Counted from the first letter of the stretch, positions 1-8,940 are shown. The stretch: DNA of 18,416 nucleotides from PGYR01 sp041675005 (GCA_041675005.1 JBAYUQ010000034.1:1-18416), one strand, 5' to 3'. The notes: generated by a model from the sequence alone, not told the origin. Translations and numbers: made by a program.

Positions 1-1
1 A

Positions 2-2023
2 ACTTCATTTGATTTTCAGACTGCTTTAGCTGAAGCTCATGTTAAAGATTGTGATTTGAATACTGGTGTAGAAGGTGTAGCTGTCGAGTATAATCACTAC
101 TACAGTAGCTATATGGACTTGAATCCTAATATAACAGATGCTTCTGGTATAGCTTCAATCGAACTATTCCCAGGTACTCACAAGTTCAAAGCAACAATCC
201 ATAATTCATCGCAAGTACAAACAGTAGCTATTACAGGTCCTGTAACTACTTTTGAATTTAACCCAACTAGAGTAACGTTCAACTACCCAGGTACAGTTAA
301 GTACAACCATTACTATAGTAGCTATATGGCTATAGGTGATAACACTTATCTATTCCCAGGAACTTATAATTTCAGATTCTATGATGGTAATTCTGTTGCT
401 GCACAAATGCCTATTGCAATTAGTGGTTGTAGTATAGATGAATCTCTTATCTTCGTTCAATTACAAAACAGCCAAAATGCTGGTTTAGCAGGTGGCGATT
501 TTGATTACAGAATTGGATGGGGAAGTTATTCTAACTTAGGAACTGATGCTACAGGTAATGGTTTCTGGACATTTGTAGATGGTCATCCAACAAATACTAA
601 GGTTAAAGTAACTTATTCAGGTGCTTCAGTAGAAAAACAACAAAACATAACAACTAACCCAGTGTTTATCTTCAATACAGTTGATGTAACAGCTGATTTA
701 AGAAATTCAGGTGGTAATCTACTTACTGCTGATAGTTGGGAATATAGATACGGATGGGGTGGATATAACACTCTAAATGCATCTGGACATGAACTACTAC
801 CTGTGAATACTAAAGTAAGAGTAGGTTATATGGGAACTAAGATTGAAAAGCAACAAAATGCTGGTTCAAACTCTCATTTTGACTTTGCTACAGTTGCTGT
901 TACAGCAGACTTAAGTGATTCTCAATCAGGTACTTTAGAAGCTGATAGTTGGGAATACAGATATGGTTGGGGAAGTTATGCTCCGATGAATAACTTAGGT
1001 GAAGAACTACTACCAGTAAACGTAAAAGTAAGAGTAGGCTATAAAGGTTCTAAAGTAGAGAAACAACAAAATGTTGGTTCAAACTCTCACTATGATTTCA
1101 ACACTGTTAATGTAACTGCAGAATTAAAATCTTCTACAGGTAGCTCTCTAACGGCAGATGATTGGAAATACAGATATGGATGGGGTTCTTACTCTTCTTT
1201 AGCTAATGGTGGTGAAGAATTACTACCTGTGAATGTTAAAGTAAAAGTGTACTATAATGGTGCATGTGTAGAAAAGCAACAAAACGTTGGTTCATCTCCA
1301 CACTTTGTATTCAACACAGTAAATGTAACAGCTGATTTGGAAGACTCTAATGGTGATCCACTAACAGCAGACGATTGGAAATACAGATATGGATGGGGAG
1401 CTTACTCAGCTTTAACTAATGCTGGTCATGAATTACTACCAGTAAACGTAAAAGTAAAAGTTTATTATAAAGGTGCATGTGTAGAGAAACAACAAAATGT
1501 TGGTTCAAACTCTGACTATAACTTTAACACTGTACTAGTAACAGCAGACCTAGAAGATGGCAATAGTGGTTCTTTAACTGCTGATGCATGGGATTACCGT
1601 TACGGATGGGGTAGTTACTCTACATTGAACAATGCTGGTGAAGAATTATTACCAGTGAATGTAAAAGTAAGAGCTACTTATAATGGAGCAACAAAAGAGA
1701 AGCAACAAAATGTAAGTTCTAACTCTAGTTACTTATTTAACTGGAACGGAAGTTCACTTTACAAATCAACTAACGATTATGATTTCACAACAGAAAAAGT
1801 GCATGTATATCCAAATCCTTCAGACGGTAAATTCATAATTGAAAATGTAGCTAATTATTACAGACTTTCGGTATATGACATGACTGGTAGAGTAGTTTAT
1901 CAATCAGACATAAATGAAGTGAATAATCAGAACATTATATTAGATAACCCAGTATCGGGTGCTTATATGATCCAACTAGAAGGTGTAGGTACTACAGTTA
2001 CTACTCCGATTATGATAAAATAA
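2..2023 (+). CDS. Repetitive T9SS-secreted surface protein, 5' truncated
   Basis: The frame is open to the left edge, so the start and signal peptide lie outside the window; 673 residues are visible. Two copies of a YNHYYSSYM-containing module come first, then one divergent and five regular 71-residue repeats (starting at bases 674, 887, 1100, 1313 and 1526). Each regular repeat carries YRYGWGxY, an ELLPVN turn and EKQQN. I recall similar ELLP-type repeats from secreted proteins of Bacteroidota; they are probably Ig-like or beta-sandwich units. The last ~75 residues form a type A T9SS sorting domain: VYPNPSDGKF, then YDMTGRVVY, then GAYMIQL. That domain normally directs export across the outer membrane followed by cleavage and surface anchoring. 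The role is probably adhesin or surface-layer-like, but no catalytic motif is visible. A strong terminator follows at once, so transcription ends here. Sorting call sure; function unknown. Confidence 0.85.
   Translation, partial: TSFDFQTALAEAHVKDCDLNTGVEGVAVEYNHYYSSYMDLNPNITDASGIASIELFPGTHKFKATIHNSSQVQTVAITGPVTTFEFNPTRVTFNYPGTVKYNHYYSSYMAIGDNTYLFPGTYNFRFYDGNSVAAQMPIAISGCSIDESLIFVQLQNSQNAGLAGGDFDYRIGWGSYSNLGTDATGNGFWTFVDGHPTNTKVKVTYSGASVEKQQNITTNPVFIFNTVDVTADLRNSGGNLLTADSWEYRYGWGGYNTLNASGHELLPVNTKVRVGYMGTKIEKQQNAGSNSHFDFATVAVTADLSDSQSGTLEADSWEYRYGWGSYAPMNNLGEELLPVNVKVRVGYKGSKVEKQQNVGSNSHYDFNTVNVTAELKSSTGSSLTADDWKYRYGWGSYSSLANGGEELLPVNVKVKVYYNGACVEKQQNVGSSPHFVFNTVNVTADLEDSNGDPLTADDWKYRYGWGAYSALTNAGHELLPVNVKVKVYYKGACVEKQQNVGSNSDYNFNTVLVTADLEDGNSGSLTADAWDYRYGWGSYSTLNNAGEELLPVNVKVRATYNGATKEKQQNVSSNSSYLFNWNGSSLYKSTNDYDFTTEKVHVYPNPSDGKFIIENVANYYRLSVYDMTGRVVYQSDINEVNNQNIILDNPVSGAYMIQLEGVGTTVTTPIMIK
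674..1738 (+). repeat. Five in-frame tandem repeats of exactly 213 bp
   Basis: Units begin at 674, 887, 1100, 1313 and 1526, each 213 bp (71 codons) with no length change. Each runs from an (N/A)TVxVTA(D/E)L segment to an EKQQN...F segment. A sixth, longer and divergent copy precedes them from about 449. Coding identity between units is high in the YRYGWG and ELLPVN blocks and lower in the linker, as expected for repeats that spread by unequal recombination. Confidence 0.9.
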
Positions 2024-2050
2024 TCCTATCAGATTATTGACCTAATATTC

Positions 2051-2084
2051 AAAGAGCCACTTAGAAATAAGTGGCTCTTTTTTT
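2051..2084 (+). terminator. Rho-independent terminator
   Basis: Perfect 13-bp inverted repeat (2051-2063 with 2068-2080) around a GAAA tetraloop, running into T residues up to 2084. It lies 27 bp after the stop of the repetitive surface protein. Confidence 0.93.
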
Positions 2085-2170
2085 AGAATAAATGAGTTAA
2101 AAATACTTTTATATATGTCAAGTATTTGCTATATTGAGCGTTAATTTTTTTACCATTTTGGAGTTTTCAA

Positions 2171-3313
2171 ATGAAGCGTGTCTTACTTCTTATTGCTACC
2201 ACTTTAATAACAAGTGTGCAATTGTCTTTTTCTCAAATTGTTATTAATAAAGCTGATTTCCCATTGGAATCGAACTATGAAACTGTGAGTCGATTAGAAT
2301 ATAAAACTGAATTTACACCACCAACTATTGGTGATAACCAGACTTGGGATTTGTCTAATTTGGTGACGACTCATTATATAGATCAGACTTATGTAGATGC
2401 TTCTAGCGATGATTATTATACAGATGCCGTAAATTATAGAATATCTCTGTACAAACTAAACGATTTTGACATTAATAGTAAAGATTTCTATGTTAATGAT
2501 GATCAAGGATATGCAAGAATTGGTAGAAGGATTACTGATGTTGAATATTCAATAACTCAGATTACTGGTGGACCCAATGATATATTACATATAGTAGGTG
2601 GAAATTTCCCATTTGAAGGGAGAATGGATTATATTAAATATCCATTAGAACTAGATAAATCTTGGACTGAGAGTTATACTGTACCGACACATTATGAATT
2701 GACTGTTGCAGCTTTTGGATTAAACGAAACTCCAGGTGTATTTTATAACTATGTCACTCAAACTAGATCGGTAGTAGGTTCTGGTAAGTTAACAATTCCT
2801 AATCAGAATGGCGGTGTAATGACAATAGATGCCCTGATAGTAAAGGGGGAAAGTACTGTTATTGATAGTGTTTTCTTAGGTGGTCAACCAGCTCCTCCAC
2901 AATTAATGGCAGCATTCGGATTAACTCAAGGTGCAGTTGCTACTAATGTAACTTATGAATTTTATTCTCCTGGGTATGGACAATATGTTGCGTCTTATGA
3001 TATGGAATCAGGTTATGTAGCTTATTCAGAGGTTTCTAATTTGACTTCATCAGTTGCATCAAATGTGCTTAATTTACTAAGCGTATACCCTAATCCAATC
3101 AAATCTGGTTCAGTTTTGAATATTTCTAATTCTAAATTCAATTTATCTAATCTAGTTTTAGTAGATCAGACTGGAAAAATAATTCTAGAAAAAGAAATTA
3201 GTGGTAATTCTAATATAAATATTTCAAATACTGTTTCTGCAGGGGTGTATTTGTTGAATTCTTATGATGCAAATGGTACTATTATAAGTACAAATAAGAT
3301 AATTATTGAATAA
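2171..3313 (+). CDS. Secreted T9SS cargo protein of unknown function
   Basis: 380 residues. The start at 2171 has a GGAG about 10 nt upstream and opens with a typical signal peptide (MKR, a hydrophobic stretch, then a likely cut near SFSQ). The middle (~25-290) has no motif I recognise; the composition (many Tyr, Thr, Asp, Asn) suggests a beta-rich extracellular domain. The C-terminus has the three parts of a type A T9SS sorting domain: SVYPNPIKSG, LVLVDQTGKII and SAGVYLLNSY ending in IIIE. It should therefore be exported to the periplasm by Sec, then across the outer membrane by T9SS. It is flanked by terminators on both sides, so it is probably monocistronic. Secretion route is well supported; activity unknown. 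Confidence 0.88.
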   Translation: MKRVLLLIATTLITSVQLSFSQIVINKADFPLESNYETVSRLEYKTEFTPPTIGDNQTWDLSNLVTTHYIDQTYVDASSDDYYTDAVNYRISLYKLNDFDINSKDFYVNDDQGYARIGRRITDVEYSITQITGGPNDILHIVGGNFPFEGRMDYIKYPLELDKSWTESYTVPTHYELTVAAFGLNETPGVFYNYVTQTRSVVGSGKLTIPNQNGGVMTIDALIVKGESTVIDSVFLGGQPAPPQLMAAFGLTQGAVATNVTYEFYSPGYGQYVASYDMESGYVAYSEVSNLTSSVASNVLNLLSVYPNPIKSGSVLNISNSKFNLSNLVLVDQTGKIILEKEISGNSNINISNTVSAGVYLLNSYDANGTIISTNKIIIE

Positions 3314-3339
3314 AAGTATTATAAATAATAATAAGATTT

Positions 3340-3363
3340 AAGTCGCTTTCGGGCGACTTTTTT
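3340..3363. terminator. Terminator between convergent genes
   Basis: Stem AAGTCGC (3340-3346) with GCGACTT (3353-3359), loop TTTCGG, followed by a T run. It ends the T9SS gene on the + strand and abuts the stop codon of the MarR-type gene on the - strand. It may work for both, though the T run favours the + direction. Confidence 0.85.
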
Positions 3364-3964
3364 ATTTTTGTTCATGTTCTGGACAATCTAATCTGATATC
3401 AATCGATTTCAATTCCTTTTCCAATAATCCGCAATAATGACCTTCAGGAACTGTCGTATAGTACTTGCAACTAAAACACATTCGTTGCATACTTATTATG
3501 TTGTTATTATGAAGGTTACGTATTATTTCTGAAAGACTTCCCCACAGATTTTCTTGATTTTCAGAACTCGTTTCAGATAATGGGTTGACTAATTCACCAG
3601 AATAATTATTTAGGTTTGTTATTAAATTGTTACCTGTATCAGATAAAGATATAGTATAGCTCCTTGTGTCATTTTCATCAGCTAGTTTTTCTATTAATCC
3701 TTTCGATAATAATGATTTGACTGAGTCACTGATAGTTGCCTTTGTGATATTAAATTCAACTGCCAAATAACTAACTGTACAATATTTGGGTTTGTGGGTA
3801 TTTACGAAAACAAGTATTTGTATTTGAATGGGGCTGAGTTTGTACTCTTTTGCTTTTTCCCATAACATAGCTCTATATGCTTCTGATATTCTCTCCAAAG
3901 CAACAACTATTTTACTTAATAAATTTGAGTTTTGGTTTTCTAAATTATATACAGAGTCATTCAT
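3362..3964 (-). CDS. MarR-type regulator with C-terminal four-cysteine tail
   Basis: 200 residues. Residues ~15-150 fit a MarR winged helix: LSPIQIQILVFV, then a recognition helix region around FNITKATISDSVKSLLSKGLI, then the wing ENDTRSYTISLSDTG. After the normal MarR end there is a ~40-residue extension with Cys163 and Cys166 (CFSC), Cys178 (HYC) and Cys194 (DCPEHE). This looks like a zinc or Fe-S binding site, or a thiol sensor. I recall similar tails on MarR proteins of Bacteroidota, but the ligand is unknown to me. The next gene upstream on the same strand encodes a thioredoxin-like protein, which fits a redox role. A hairpin separates the two genes, and I found no clear promoter for this one. 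Family call firm; metal binding is inferred from the cysteines. Confidence 0.85.
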   Translation of the reverse strand: MNDSVYNLENQNSNLLSKIVVALERISEAYRAMLWEKAKEYKLSPIQIQILVFVNTHKPKYCTVSYLAVEFNITKATISDSVKSLLSKGLIEKLADENDTRSYTISLSDTGNNLITNLNNYSGELVNPLSETSSENQENLWGSLSEIIRNLHNNNIISMQRMCFSCKYYTTVPEGHYCGLLEKELKSIDIRLDCPEHEQK

Positions 3965-3984
3965 ACTTATACTTTGGGATAAAT

Positions 3985-4027
3985 AAAAAAAGTGCAGATG
4001 TAATTAACAAAATCACCTGCACTTTTT
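3985..4027 (-). terminator. Terminator downstream of the thioredoxin-like gene
   Basis: Arms 3985-4000 and 4014-4027 pair over AAAAAGTGCAG(A/G)TG with one G-T wobble. The loop is 13 nt, and a T run ends the hairpin when read on the - strand. It lies 10 bp after the thioredoxin-like stop codon and just upstream of the MarR-type gene. Confidence 0.8.
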
Positions 4028-4036
4028 CAAACTAAA

Positions 4037-4270
4037 TTATCCTTTTACATCTTTTATAGATGCACCATAGTTAAGGTGTAACACATTACCATTTGGTGTT
4101 ACTAATGCAGGAACTGATTTTACTCCAACCTGCTCTGCTGTTGCAATTCTAGATTTCTGTTCACCTAAGTGTACAACTTCTACATTGTCAGCACCGATTA
4201 GATTTACTATATCGTGCTCTGCACTAACACATACAGAACATCCTGCGTGATAAAATATTGGCTTATTCAT
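4037..4270 (-). CDS. Small thioredoxin/glutaredoxin-like protein
   Basis: 77 residues from the ATG at 4270. The start IFYHAGCSVC places a CxxC redox pair (Cys11, Cys14) after the first beta strand. VPALV holds the cis-proline (Pro54) of the thioredoxin fold, and NGNVLHLNYG forms the last strand. It is shorter than classical thioredoxins (~105) and closer to glutaredoxins in size; a cytoplasmic disulfide reductase or electron carrier is likely, partner unknown. The frame extends upstream to a GTG at 4309, but the predicted transcription start falls about there, and the ATG has a GGAG 8 nt upstream, so I prefer the ATG. Neighbours are a Cys-tailed MarR regulator and a PLP enzyme of sulfur amino acid metabolism. 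Confidence 0.8.
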   Translation of the reverse strand: MNKPIFYHAGCSVCVSAEHDIVNLIGADNVEVVHLGEQKSRIATAEQVGVKSVPALVTPNGNVLHLNYGASIKDVKG

Positions 4271-4314
4271 AACAAACTCCATAATAATAAATTGTTTTGG
4301 CAAAAGCACCAGAA

Positions 4315-4346
4315 CAAATATAGTAAGGAATCCTAACTAAAGCAAA
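4315..4346 (-). promoter_or_regulatory. Bacteroidota-type promoter for the thioredoxin-like gene
   Basis: Read on the - strand: TTTG (4346-4343), 20 bp, TATATTTG (4322-4315). Both elements and the spacing match the Bacteroidota consensus TTTG-N19-21-TAnnTTTG. Transcription should start near 4308, giving a leader of ~40 nt before the ATG at 4270. Confidence 0.75.
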
Positions 4347-4362
4347 TATTTTATTAAGTTTT

Positions 4363-5610
4363 TTACACCTGCTCCAAAGCTTGGCTAACATCCCAAATTA
4401 AATCATCTACATTCTCTACTCCAATTGACAATCGAACTAAGCTAGCTGTTACTCCGATACTCTTTAAGTATTCAGGTTCTACACCAGCATGAGTCATAGT
4501 GCTCGGGTGTTCTGCCAAGCTCTCAGTACCACCTAAGCTAACTGCTAATGTCATTAGTTTTAGAGAGTTTAAGAATTTGAATGCCTCTTTTTCTCCACCA
4601 ACTATATCAAATGCAACCATTGCACCAGGGCCATCATGCTGTCTTTTGTATAGTTCATAGCTAGGGCTATCTTCATCTATCATTCCCAAGTAATGTACTT
4701 TAGTTACTTTTGGATGAAAGCTAAGGAATTTCGCTACTTCAATAGCGTTTTGTTGTTGTTGTTCCATTCTTACTTTCAGGGTTTCTAAACTTCTCATCAG
4801 TAGCCAACCAGTCCAAGGACCAGCCATATTACCTAAAAATGTTCGGAGTGTTTTAACTCTTTTCATTGGACCAGCATAACCTAGTACGGCACCAGCTATA
4901 ACATCACTATGGCCACCGATATACTTAGTAGCAGAATAGACGATCAAATCTGCTCCAAAACGAAGTGGGTGCTGCCATAGAGGCCCCATGTACGTATTAT
5001 CTACTACTGTTAATACTTGCTTTTCTTCCGTATTATAGTGAAGCTTAAGCTCATTTATCATCTGCAAATCAACAATAGCATTTGTTGGGTTAGCTGGTGT
5101 TTCAACGAATATCATAGCTACTTTGTCTGAAAATCCTTTTTCTTCTATATTAGCCATTATTTCTTCTTTAGTTGCATTTGGTTTAAATCCAACTGTTTTT
5201 ATACCATATTTAGGAAGAAAGTTATGTATAAAATGGTCAGTTCCACCATATAGTGGACTGCTATATACAAGGACATCGCCAGGACTCAAGAATTCCATAA
5301 ATACTGTTGTAATAGCCGACATACCACTTTCGAATACAGCACATTCATCAGCTTTGTCCCACAAACAAAGTCTATTTTCTAATATTTCCAAATCAGGATT
5401 ATTTATACGGCTGTATATTAGACCTAATTCCTCATCTTGTCCTTTCTCACGTATTCCATAAGCTACTTCGAAAAAGGCCTTACCTTCTTCTGCATTTTTG
5501 AAAACAAATGTAGATGTTTGGAATATCGGGCATTTTAGTGATCCTTCTGATAACTCTGGCTTGTAGCCGTAAGACATCATTAGACTTTCGGGTTTCATAT
5601 TTCTATTCAT
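4363..5610 (-). CDS. Cys/Met metabolism PLP enzyme (cystathionine gamma-synthase/lyase family)
   Basis: 415 residues, close to the ~400 usual for trans-sulfuration enzymes. It has YSRINNPD (Tyr66/Arg68 region, contacts the partner subunit's PLP phosphate), SSPLYGGTDH, the PLP-ring aspartate in VVDNTY (Asp204) and the Schiff-base lysine in SATKYIGGHSD (Lys229). Substrates could be O-acyl-homoserine, cystathionine or methionine. The YGG motif has Gly where Pseudomonas putida methionine gamma-lyase has its special Cys (YGC), which leans towards a gamma-synthase or cystathionine lyase, but substrate cannot be fixed from sequence alone. Start: ATG at 5610 with GAG 9-11 nt upstream; a TTG four codons earlier is less likely. 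Cytoplasmic homotetramer by family. Confidence 0.88.
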   Translation of the reverse strand: MNRNMKPESLMMSYGYKPELSEGSLKCPIFQTSTFVFKNAEEGKAFFEVAYGIREKGQDEELGLIYSRINNPDLEILENRLCLWDKADECAVFESGMSAITTVFMEFLSPGDVLVYSSPLYGGTDHFIHNFLPKYGIKTVGFKPNATKEEIMANIEEKGFSDKVAMIFVETPANPTNAIVDLQMINELKLHYNTEEKQVLTVVDNTYMGPLWQHPLRFGADLIVYSATKYIGGHSDVIAGAVLGYAGPMKRVKTLRTFLGNMAGPWTGWLLMRSLETLKVRMEQQQQNAIEVAKFLSFHPKVTKVHYLGMIDEDSPSYELYKRQHDGPGAMVAFDIVGGEKEAFKFLNSLKLMTLAVSLGGTESLAEHPSTMTHAGVEPEYLKSIGVTASLVRLSIGVENVDDLIWDVSQALEQV

Positions 5611-5746
5611 AGTTTTTCTCAATTTTAGTTTTTACTAGAATACTAATTTAACAATAACAAATGATTAATAATTATAAGTTAAATAAAACATTGCGGCAAG
5701 AATAACGTTTTCAAGCAAATGAGAAATTACAATCCCCCAAATCCGA

Positions 5747-8005
5747 ATGAAATATAGATTTTTAGCTTTTATTATTATCCAAATTTTATTTACTTTTGAT
5801 GCGTTTGCAGAGAACGCTTCTATTAGTGGATATGTAAAAGACAGCTCAAATAAAGAAACTCTTATAGGGGCAACTATCAGATTAGATGGGACTTCTAGAG
5901 GTTCACAAACTAACAAAGATGGTTACTTTGTAATCAGTAATATCAAACCTGGTAAGTACGACGTAGTTTATTCTTACATCGGATATACAGAAACACGCAA
6001 ATCTATTAATCTAAAAGCTAACCAAGACCTTAGACTAGATGCATTGTTATCATCTGGTACAATGACTTCGGAAGAAATCTCAGTCTATGCAGATAGAGAT
6101 GATGACAAGGTCCAAATATCTATTAGTAAAGTTAATATACCTATGCAGCAAATTAAGGAAATAAGAATCGGTGGAGAATCCGATATATTTCGTTCATTGC
6201 AATTGTTACCTGGTGTACTTACTTCTTCGCAAATATCATCTGGGTTGTATATACGAGGTGGTTCACCCGACCAAAACTTAGTGCTACTCGATGGTTCTAT
6301 GGTGTATAATCCTTCGCATTTATTCGGGTTTATATCAGCGTTTAACACAGACGCTATCAAAGATGTCGAGCTTATCAAAGGTGGATTTAACGCCGAATAT
6401 GGCGGACGACTATCGTCTGTACTAACTCTAACTCAAAAAGACGGTAATAGGGAAGAAGTAGAGGGGATGTTTTCTATAGGAGCTATATCATCTAAACTAG
6501 CACTAGAAGGACCAATTGGCAATGGATCATGGTTCTTAGGTGGACGAAGAACTTACTTCGAAGTGATAAAATCATTCCTTAATGAAGACCCTCTGAACCC
6601 AATACCTGATTTTGCCTTTTACGATGTGAATGCTAAGATAACTCAAGACTTTGGTGATAATGACAAAGTGGCAATATCTGGATTCTATAGTAGAGATAAT
6701 CTAGATTATGGTGCAGGAAATATAAACTTCAATCTCGGCATATCGAATAGACTTGGCTCAGCTAGGTGGACACATATTTTCAACCCTCAACTTTTCAGTA
6801 CTGTTAATCTTAGTACTAGCCAATATATAAATGGATTTGATGCAGATAATTCTGGTTATAAAGTTCTCCAAGAGAACATAATTACAGATTATACTATTAA
6901 GCATACTTTGGATTGGTTCCATAACGAAGATATCACTACCAAATATGGATACGAAGTGAACTTTTACGAGTTTGATTACTTAGCTAACTTTACTGGTTCG
7001 ACTGAATCGACTGACGAAGGTTCTAAACCGGGTAGTACTAATTTGAATTTTAATGATATAAACTACGCAGCTTTCGCTCAAGCCAAATGGCAAGTTAACT
7101 CGCTTCTATCGGCACAATTTGGATTGCGAGCAAATCATTTTGAATTTGCAAAACAAACGGCAGTAGAGCCTAGAATTGCACTGAAATACAATATACAACC
7201 CGATGTGGCTATCAAAGCTTCATGGGGTATCTACCATCAAAATCTGAAATTGGCCACTCTACAAGACTTCTCTTTCTTTGATACATGGTTAGGAACTGAT
7301 AGTTCTCTTAATATAGGGCGTTCAGTCCACTATATAATGGCGTTAGAAACTGAGCCATGGGAAGGATTCGATGTAAATGTTGACGTTTATTATAAATCCT
7401 TAGAAAATATTAATGAAATAAGAAGAGTAGTACTCCAAATTGATAATGGTGCTGATGTCCTATACGAAGGTAAAGGAGAGGCCTATGGTGCGGAGTTATT
7501 TATTCAAAAGAAAATGGGTGATTTTACTGGTTGGTTTGGCTACGGCTTAGGGTTTATCTATTCGCAATATGATAGTTTAAATGGTGGTGAAGTCTTCAGC
7601 CCTAAGTTTGATAGAAGACACGATTTCAAAGGTGTAATCCAATATAGAATAGATGAGAATTGGGATGTTGGTGCAAACTTCACATTTCAAACAGGTCAAT
7701 CATATACTGGGCAAACATCACGGTTCCAAGTGAAATTGGAAGGTGAGACAACTGGAAAAGGGAAAACTGTACCTTCACAAAGATATGGACTTCGATTACC
7801 ACCTTCTCATCAGCTGAACCTGAACGGAAGTTACAAATTCAAAGCTTTCGGATATGATGCGAAACTTTTACTAGATGTTTATAATGTTTATAATCGTCGA
7901 GATATTTGGTTCCGATTCTATAATGTGAATGAAGGGACTATAACTGTTGAAGACTTTAGATTATTACCGATTATCCCAACTTTCTCTTTTGAAATAAAAT
8001 TCTAA
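5747..8005 (+). CDS. TonB-dependent outer-membrane receptor
   Basis: 752 residues. Signal peptide ~1-21 (MKYRFLAFIIIQILF, cut after FAFA-like DAFA). Residues ~24-110 form a CarboxypepD_reg-like beta-sandwich (SISGYVKDSSNKETLIGATI, GYFVISNIKPGKYDV). The plug follows (~130-235), including LLPGVLTSSQISSGLYIRGG, QNLVLLDGSMVYN and the plug-end FNAEYGGRLSSVL. The rest is a beta barrel ending in PTFSFEIKF, with the terminal aromatic needed for BAM assembly. It should import a scarce substrate (iron chelate, metal, cofactor or oligomer) powered by TonB-ExbBD, which are not in this window. The next gene, 8 bp downstream, encodes a DUF4249 lipoprotein, the usual partner of this receptor subtype. It is shorter than SusC proteins (~1000), and no SusD follows. 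Substrate unknown. Confidence 0.92.
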   Translation: MKYRFLAFIIIQILFTFDAFAENASISGYVKDSSNKETLIGATIRLDGTSRGSQTNKDGYFVISNIKPGKYDVVYSYIGYTETRKSINLKANQDLRLDALLSSGTMTSEEISVYADRDDDKVQISISKVNIPMQQIKEIRIGGESDIFRSLQLLPGVLTSSQISSGLYIRGGSPDQNLVLLDGSMVYNPSHLFGFISAFNTDAIKDVELIKGGFNAEYGGRLSSVLTLTQKDGNREEVEGMFSIGAISSKLALEGPIGNGSWFLGGRRTYFEVIKSFLNEDPLNPIPDFAFYDVNAKITQDFGDNDKVAISGFYSRDNLDYGAGNINFNLGISNRLGSARWTHIFNPQLFSTVNLSTSQYINGFDADNSGYKVLQENIITDYTIKHTLDWFHNEDITTKYGYEVNFYEFDYLANFTGSTESTDEGSKPGSTNLNFNDINYAAFAQAKWQVNSLLSAQFGLRANHFEFAKQTAVEPRIALKYNIQPDVAIKASWGIYHQNLKLATLQDFSFFDTWLGTDSSLNIGRSVHYIMALETEPWEGFDVNVDVYYKSLENINEIRRVVLQIDNGADVLYEGKGEAYGAELFIQKKMGDFTGWFGYGLGFIYSQYDSLNGGEVFSPKFDRRHDFKGVIQYRIDENWDVGANFTFQTGQSYTGQTSRFQVKLEGETTGKGKTVPSQRYGLRLPPSHQLNLNGSYKFKAFGYDAKLLLDVYNVYNRRDIWFRFYNVNEGTITVEDFRLLPIIPTFSFEIKF

Positions 8006-8013
8006 TAAAGAAT

Positions 8014-8898
8014 ATGAAAAAAATATTAATAATAATACTCTCTGTACTGGCGTTAAATAGCTGTGAAGACCCTGTCCCAACAGATTATATACCACAAAAT
8101 TATCTGGAAGCTGCTCTTTTAGTAGGTCAACCGATAGATAATATTATACTAATGCGCTCGCAGCCAATTAATGCAGTTTTCGATTACGAAAAATCACTAA
8201 TCAGAGATGCAGAAGTAATAATAACTGGTGATGACAAAGAGTTCAAGCTACGTATAGACCCAACAGGGAATAGAGGATACTACAGCAATGAGGATTATAT
8301 TATAAAAGCAAATACAAGATATAACATTGTAATACGTATGCAAGATGGTAGTACTATAACAGGAACTACTCTCACTCCTGATATTGTAAGTTGGGTTCGT
8401 GACCTTCCAAATACTATCCAATATCCTATAGATACAGTTAGAAAAGAATCGAAAGACACGCTAATATGGGATGGTATCCCAACTCCAATAGACGAAGGGG
8501 CAATTAAAAGTGGTGGATATTGGGGAGTTTCTGTAAAGGCATTGGATACTTTAGAATATGGAATTTATCTAGAAAGTGTACCTAACCGGGAAAAAAATAG
8601 AAGACTTTATAACTCTTTTTCTAGTTCATCAAACGAATGGCGATATAAAGAATTAACTCAATGGGGAGCACTACCTAATTCAAAAACGCCGATAATATGG
8701 AGTTATATCAAGTGGTACGGTCTGCACGAAATTGCTATATACAATATGGACAATAACTATCTCAAATGGTTCTTCCAAAGCAAAGTACAGAGCGAATTTG
8801 ACCAGAATTTGAGTACTGTAGAGGGGAATGGAATCGGAGTATTCGGGTCTTTGAACGCAATTCGAGATACATTCTTTCTTGTAAAAAATCAACCATAG
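8014..8898 (+). CDS. DUF4249 lipoprotein, partner of the TonB receptor
   Basis: 294 residues. The N-terminus MKKILIIILSVLALNSC is a lipoprotein signal with the lipidated cysteine at 17, followed by Glu-Asp. Acidic residues after the Cys resemble the surface export signals reported for Bacteroidota lipoproteins, so it may face outside; this is inference. Next comes a beta-rich domain: ALLVGQPIDNIILMRSQPIN, RDAEVIITGDDKEFKL, then YYSNEDYIIKANTRYNIVI, a pattern I recognise as DUF4249. Such proteins are found beside TonB-dependent receptors, and here only 8 bp separate the two genes, so they are co-transcribed. No SD is visible; translational coupling is likely. It may act as a lid or capture subunit for the receptor. 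Confidence 0.82.
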   Translation: MKKILIIILSVLALNSCEDPVPTDYIPQNYLEAALLVGQPIDNIILMRSQPINAVFDYEKSLIRDAEVIITGDDKEFKLRIDPTGNRGYYSNEDYIIKANTRYNIVIRMQDGSTITGTTLTPDIVSWVRDLPNTIQYPIDTVRKESKDTLIWDGIPTPIDEGAIKSGGYWGVSVKALDTLEYGIYLESVPNREKNRRLYNSFSSSSNEWRYKELTQWGALPNSKTPIIWSYIKWYGLHEIAIYNMDNNYLKWFFQSKVQSEFDQNLSTVEGNGIGVFGSLNAIRDTFFLVKNQP

Positions 8899-8908
8899 TA
8901 TAATTGAT

Positions 8909-8940
8909 TTTGATTATTTGAGAAAAAATGTTTATTTTTG
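8909..8940 (+). promoter_or_regulatory. Bacteroidota-type promoter for the 8971-rpsU operon
   Basis: TTTG (8909-8912), 20 bp, TATTTTTG (8933-8940): full match to TTTG-N19-21-TAnnTTTG. The predicted start near 8947 gives a ~24-nt leader before the ATG at 8971. Confidence 0.8.

Noticed and set aside
2085..2170. Consensus promoter before the T9SS gene at 2171
   Set aside because: The sequence is AT-rich with GTATTTG and TATATTG, but no TAnnTTTG with a TTTG at the right distance.
4271..4309. GTG at 4309 as start of the thioredoxin-like protein
   Set aside because: The predicted transcription start falls at about this position, the extra 13 residues do not fit the fold, and the ATG at 4270 has a good SD.
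5123..5461. Plus-strand open frame of 112 codons
   Set aside because: It lies wholly antisense within the PLP enzyme gene, which has intact catalytic motifs; its translation resembles no protein I know.
4363..5610. Firm assignment as methionine gamma-lyase
   Set aside because: The YGC cysteine typical of the well-studied Pseudomonas enzyme is Gly here; the family's substrate cannot be read from the remaining motifs.
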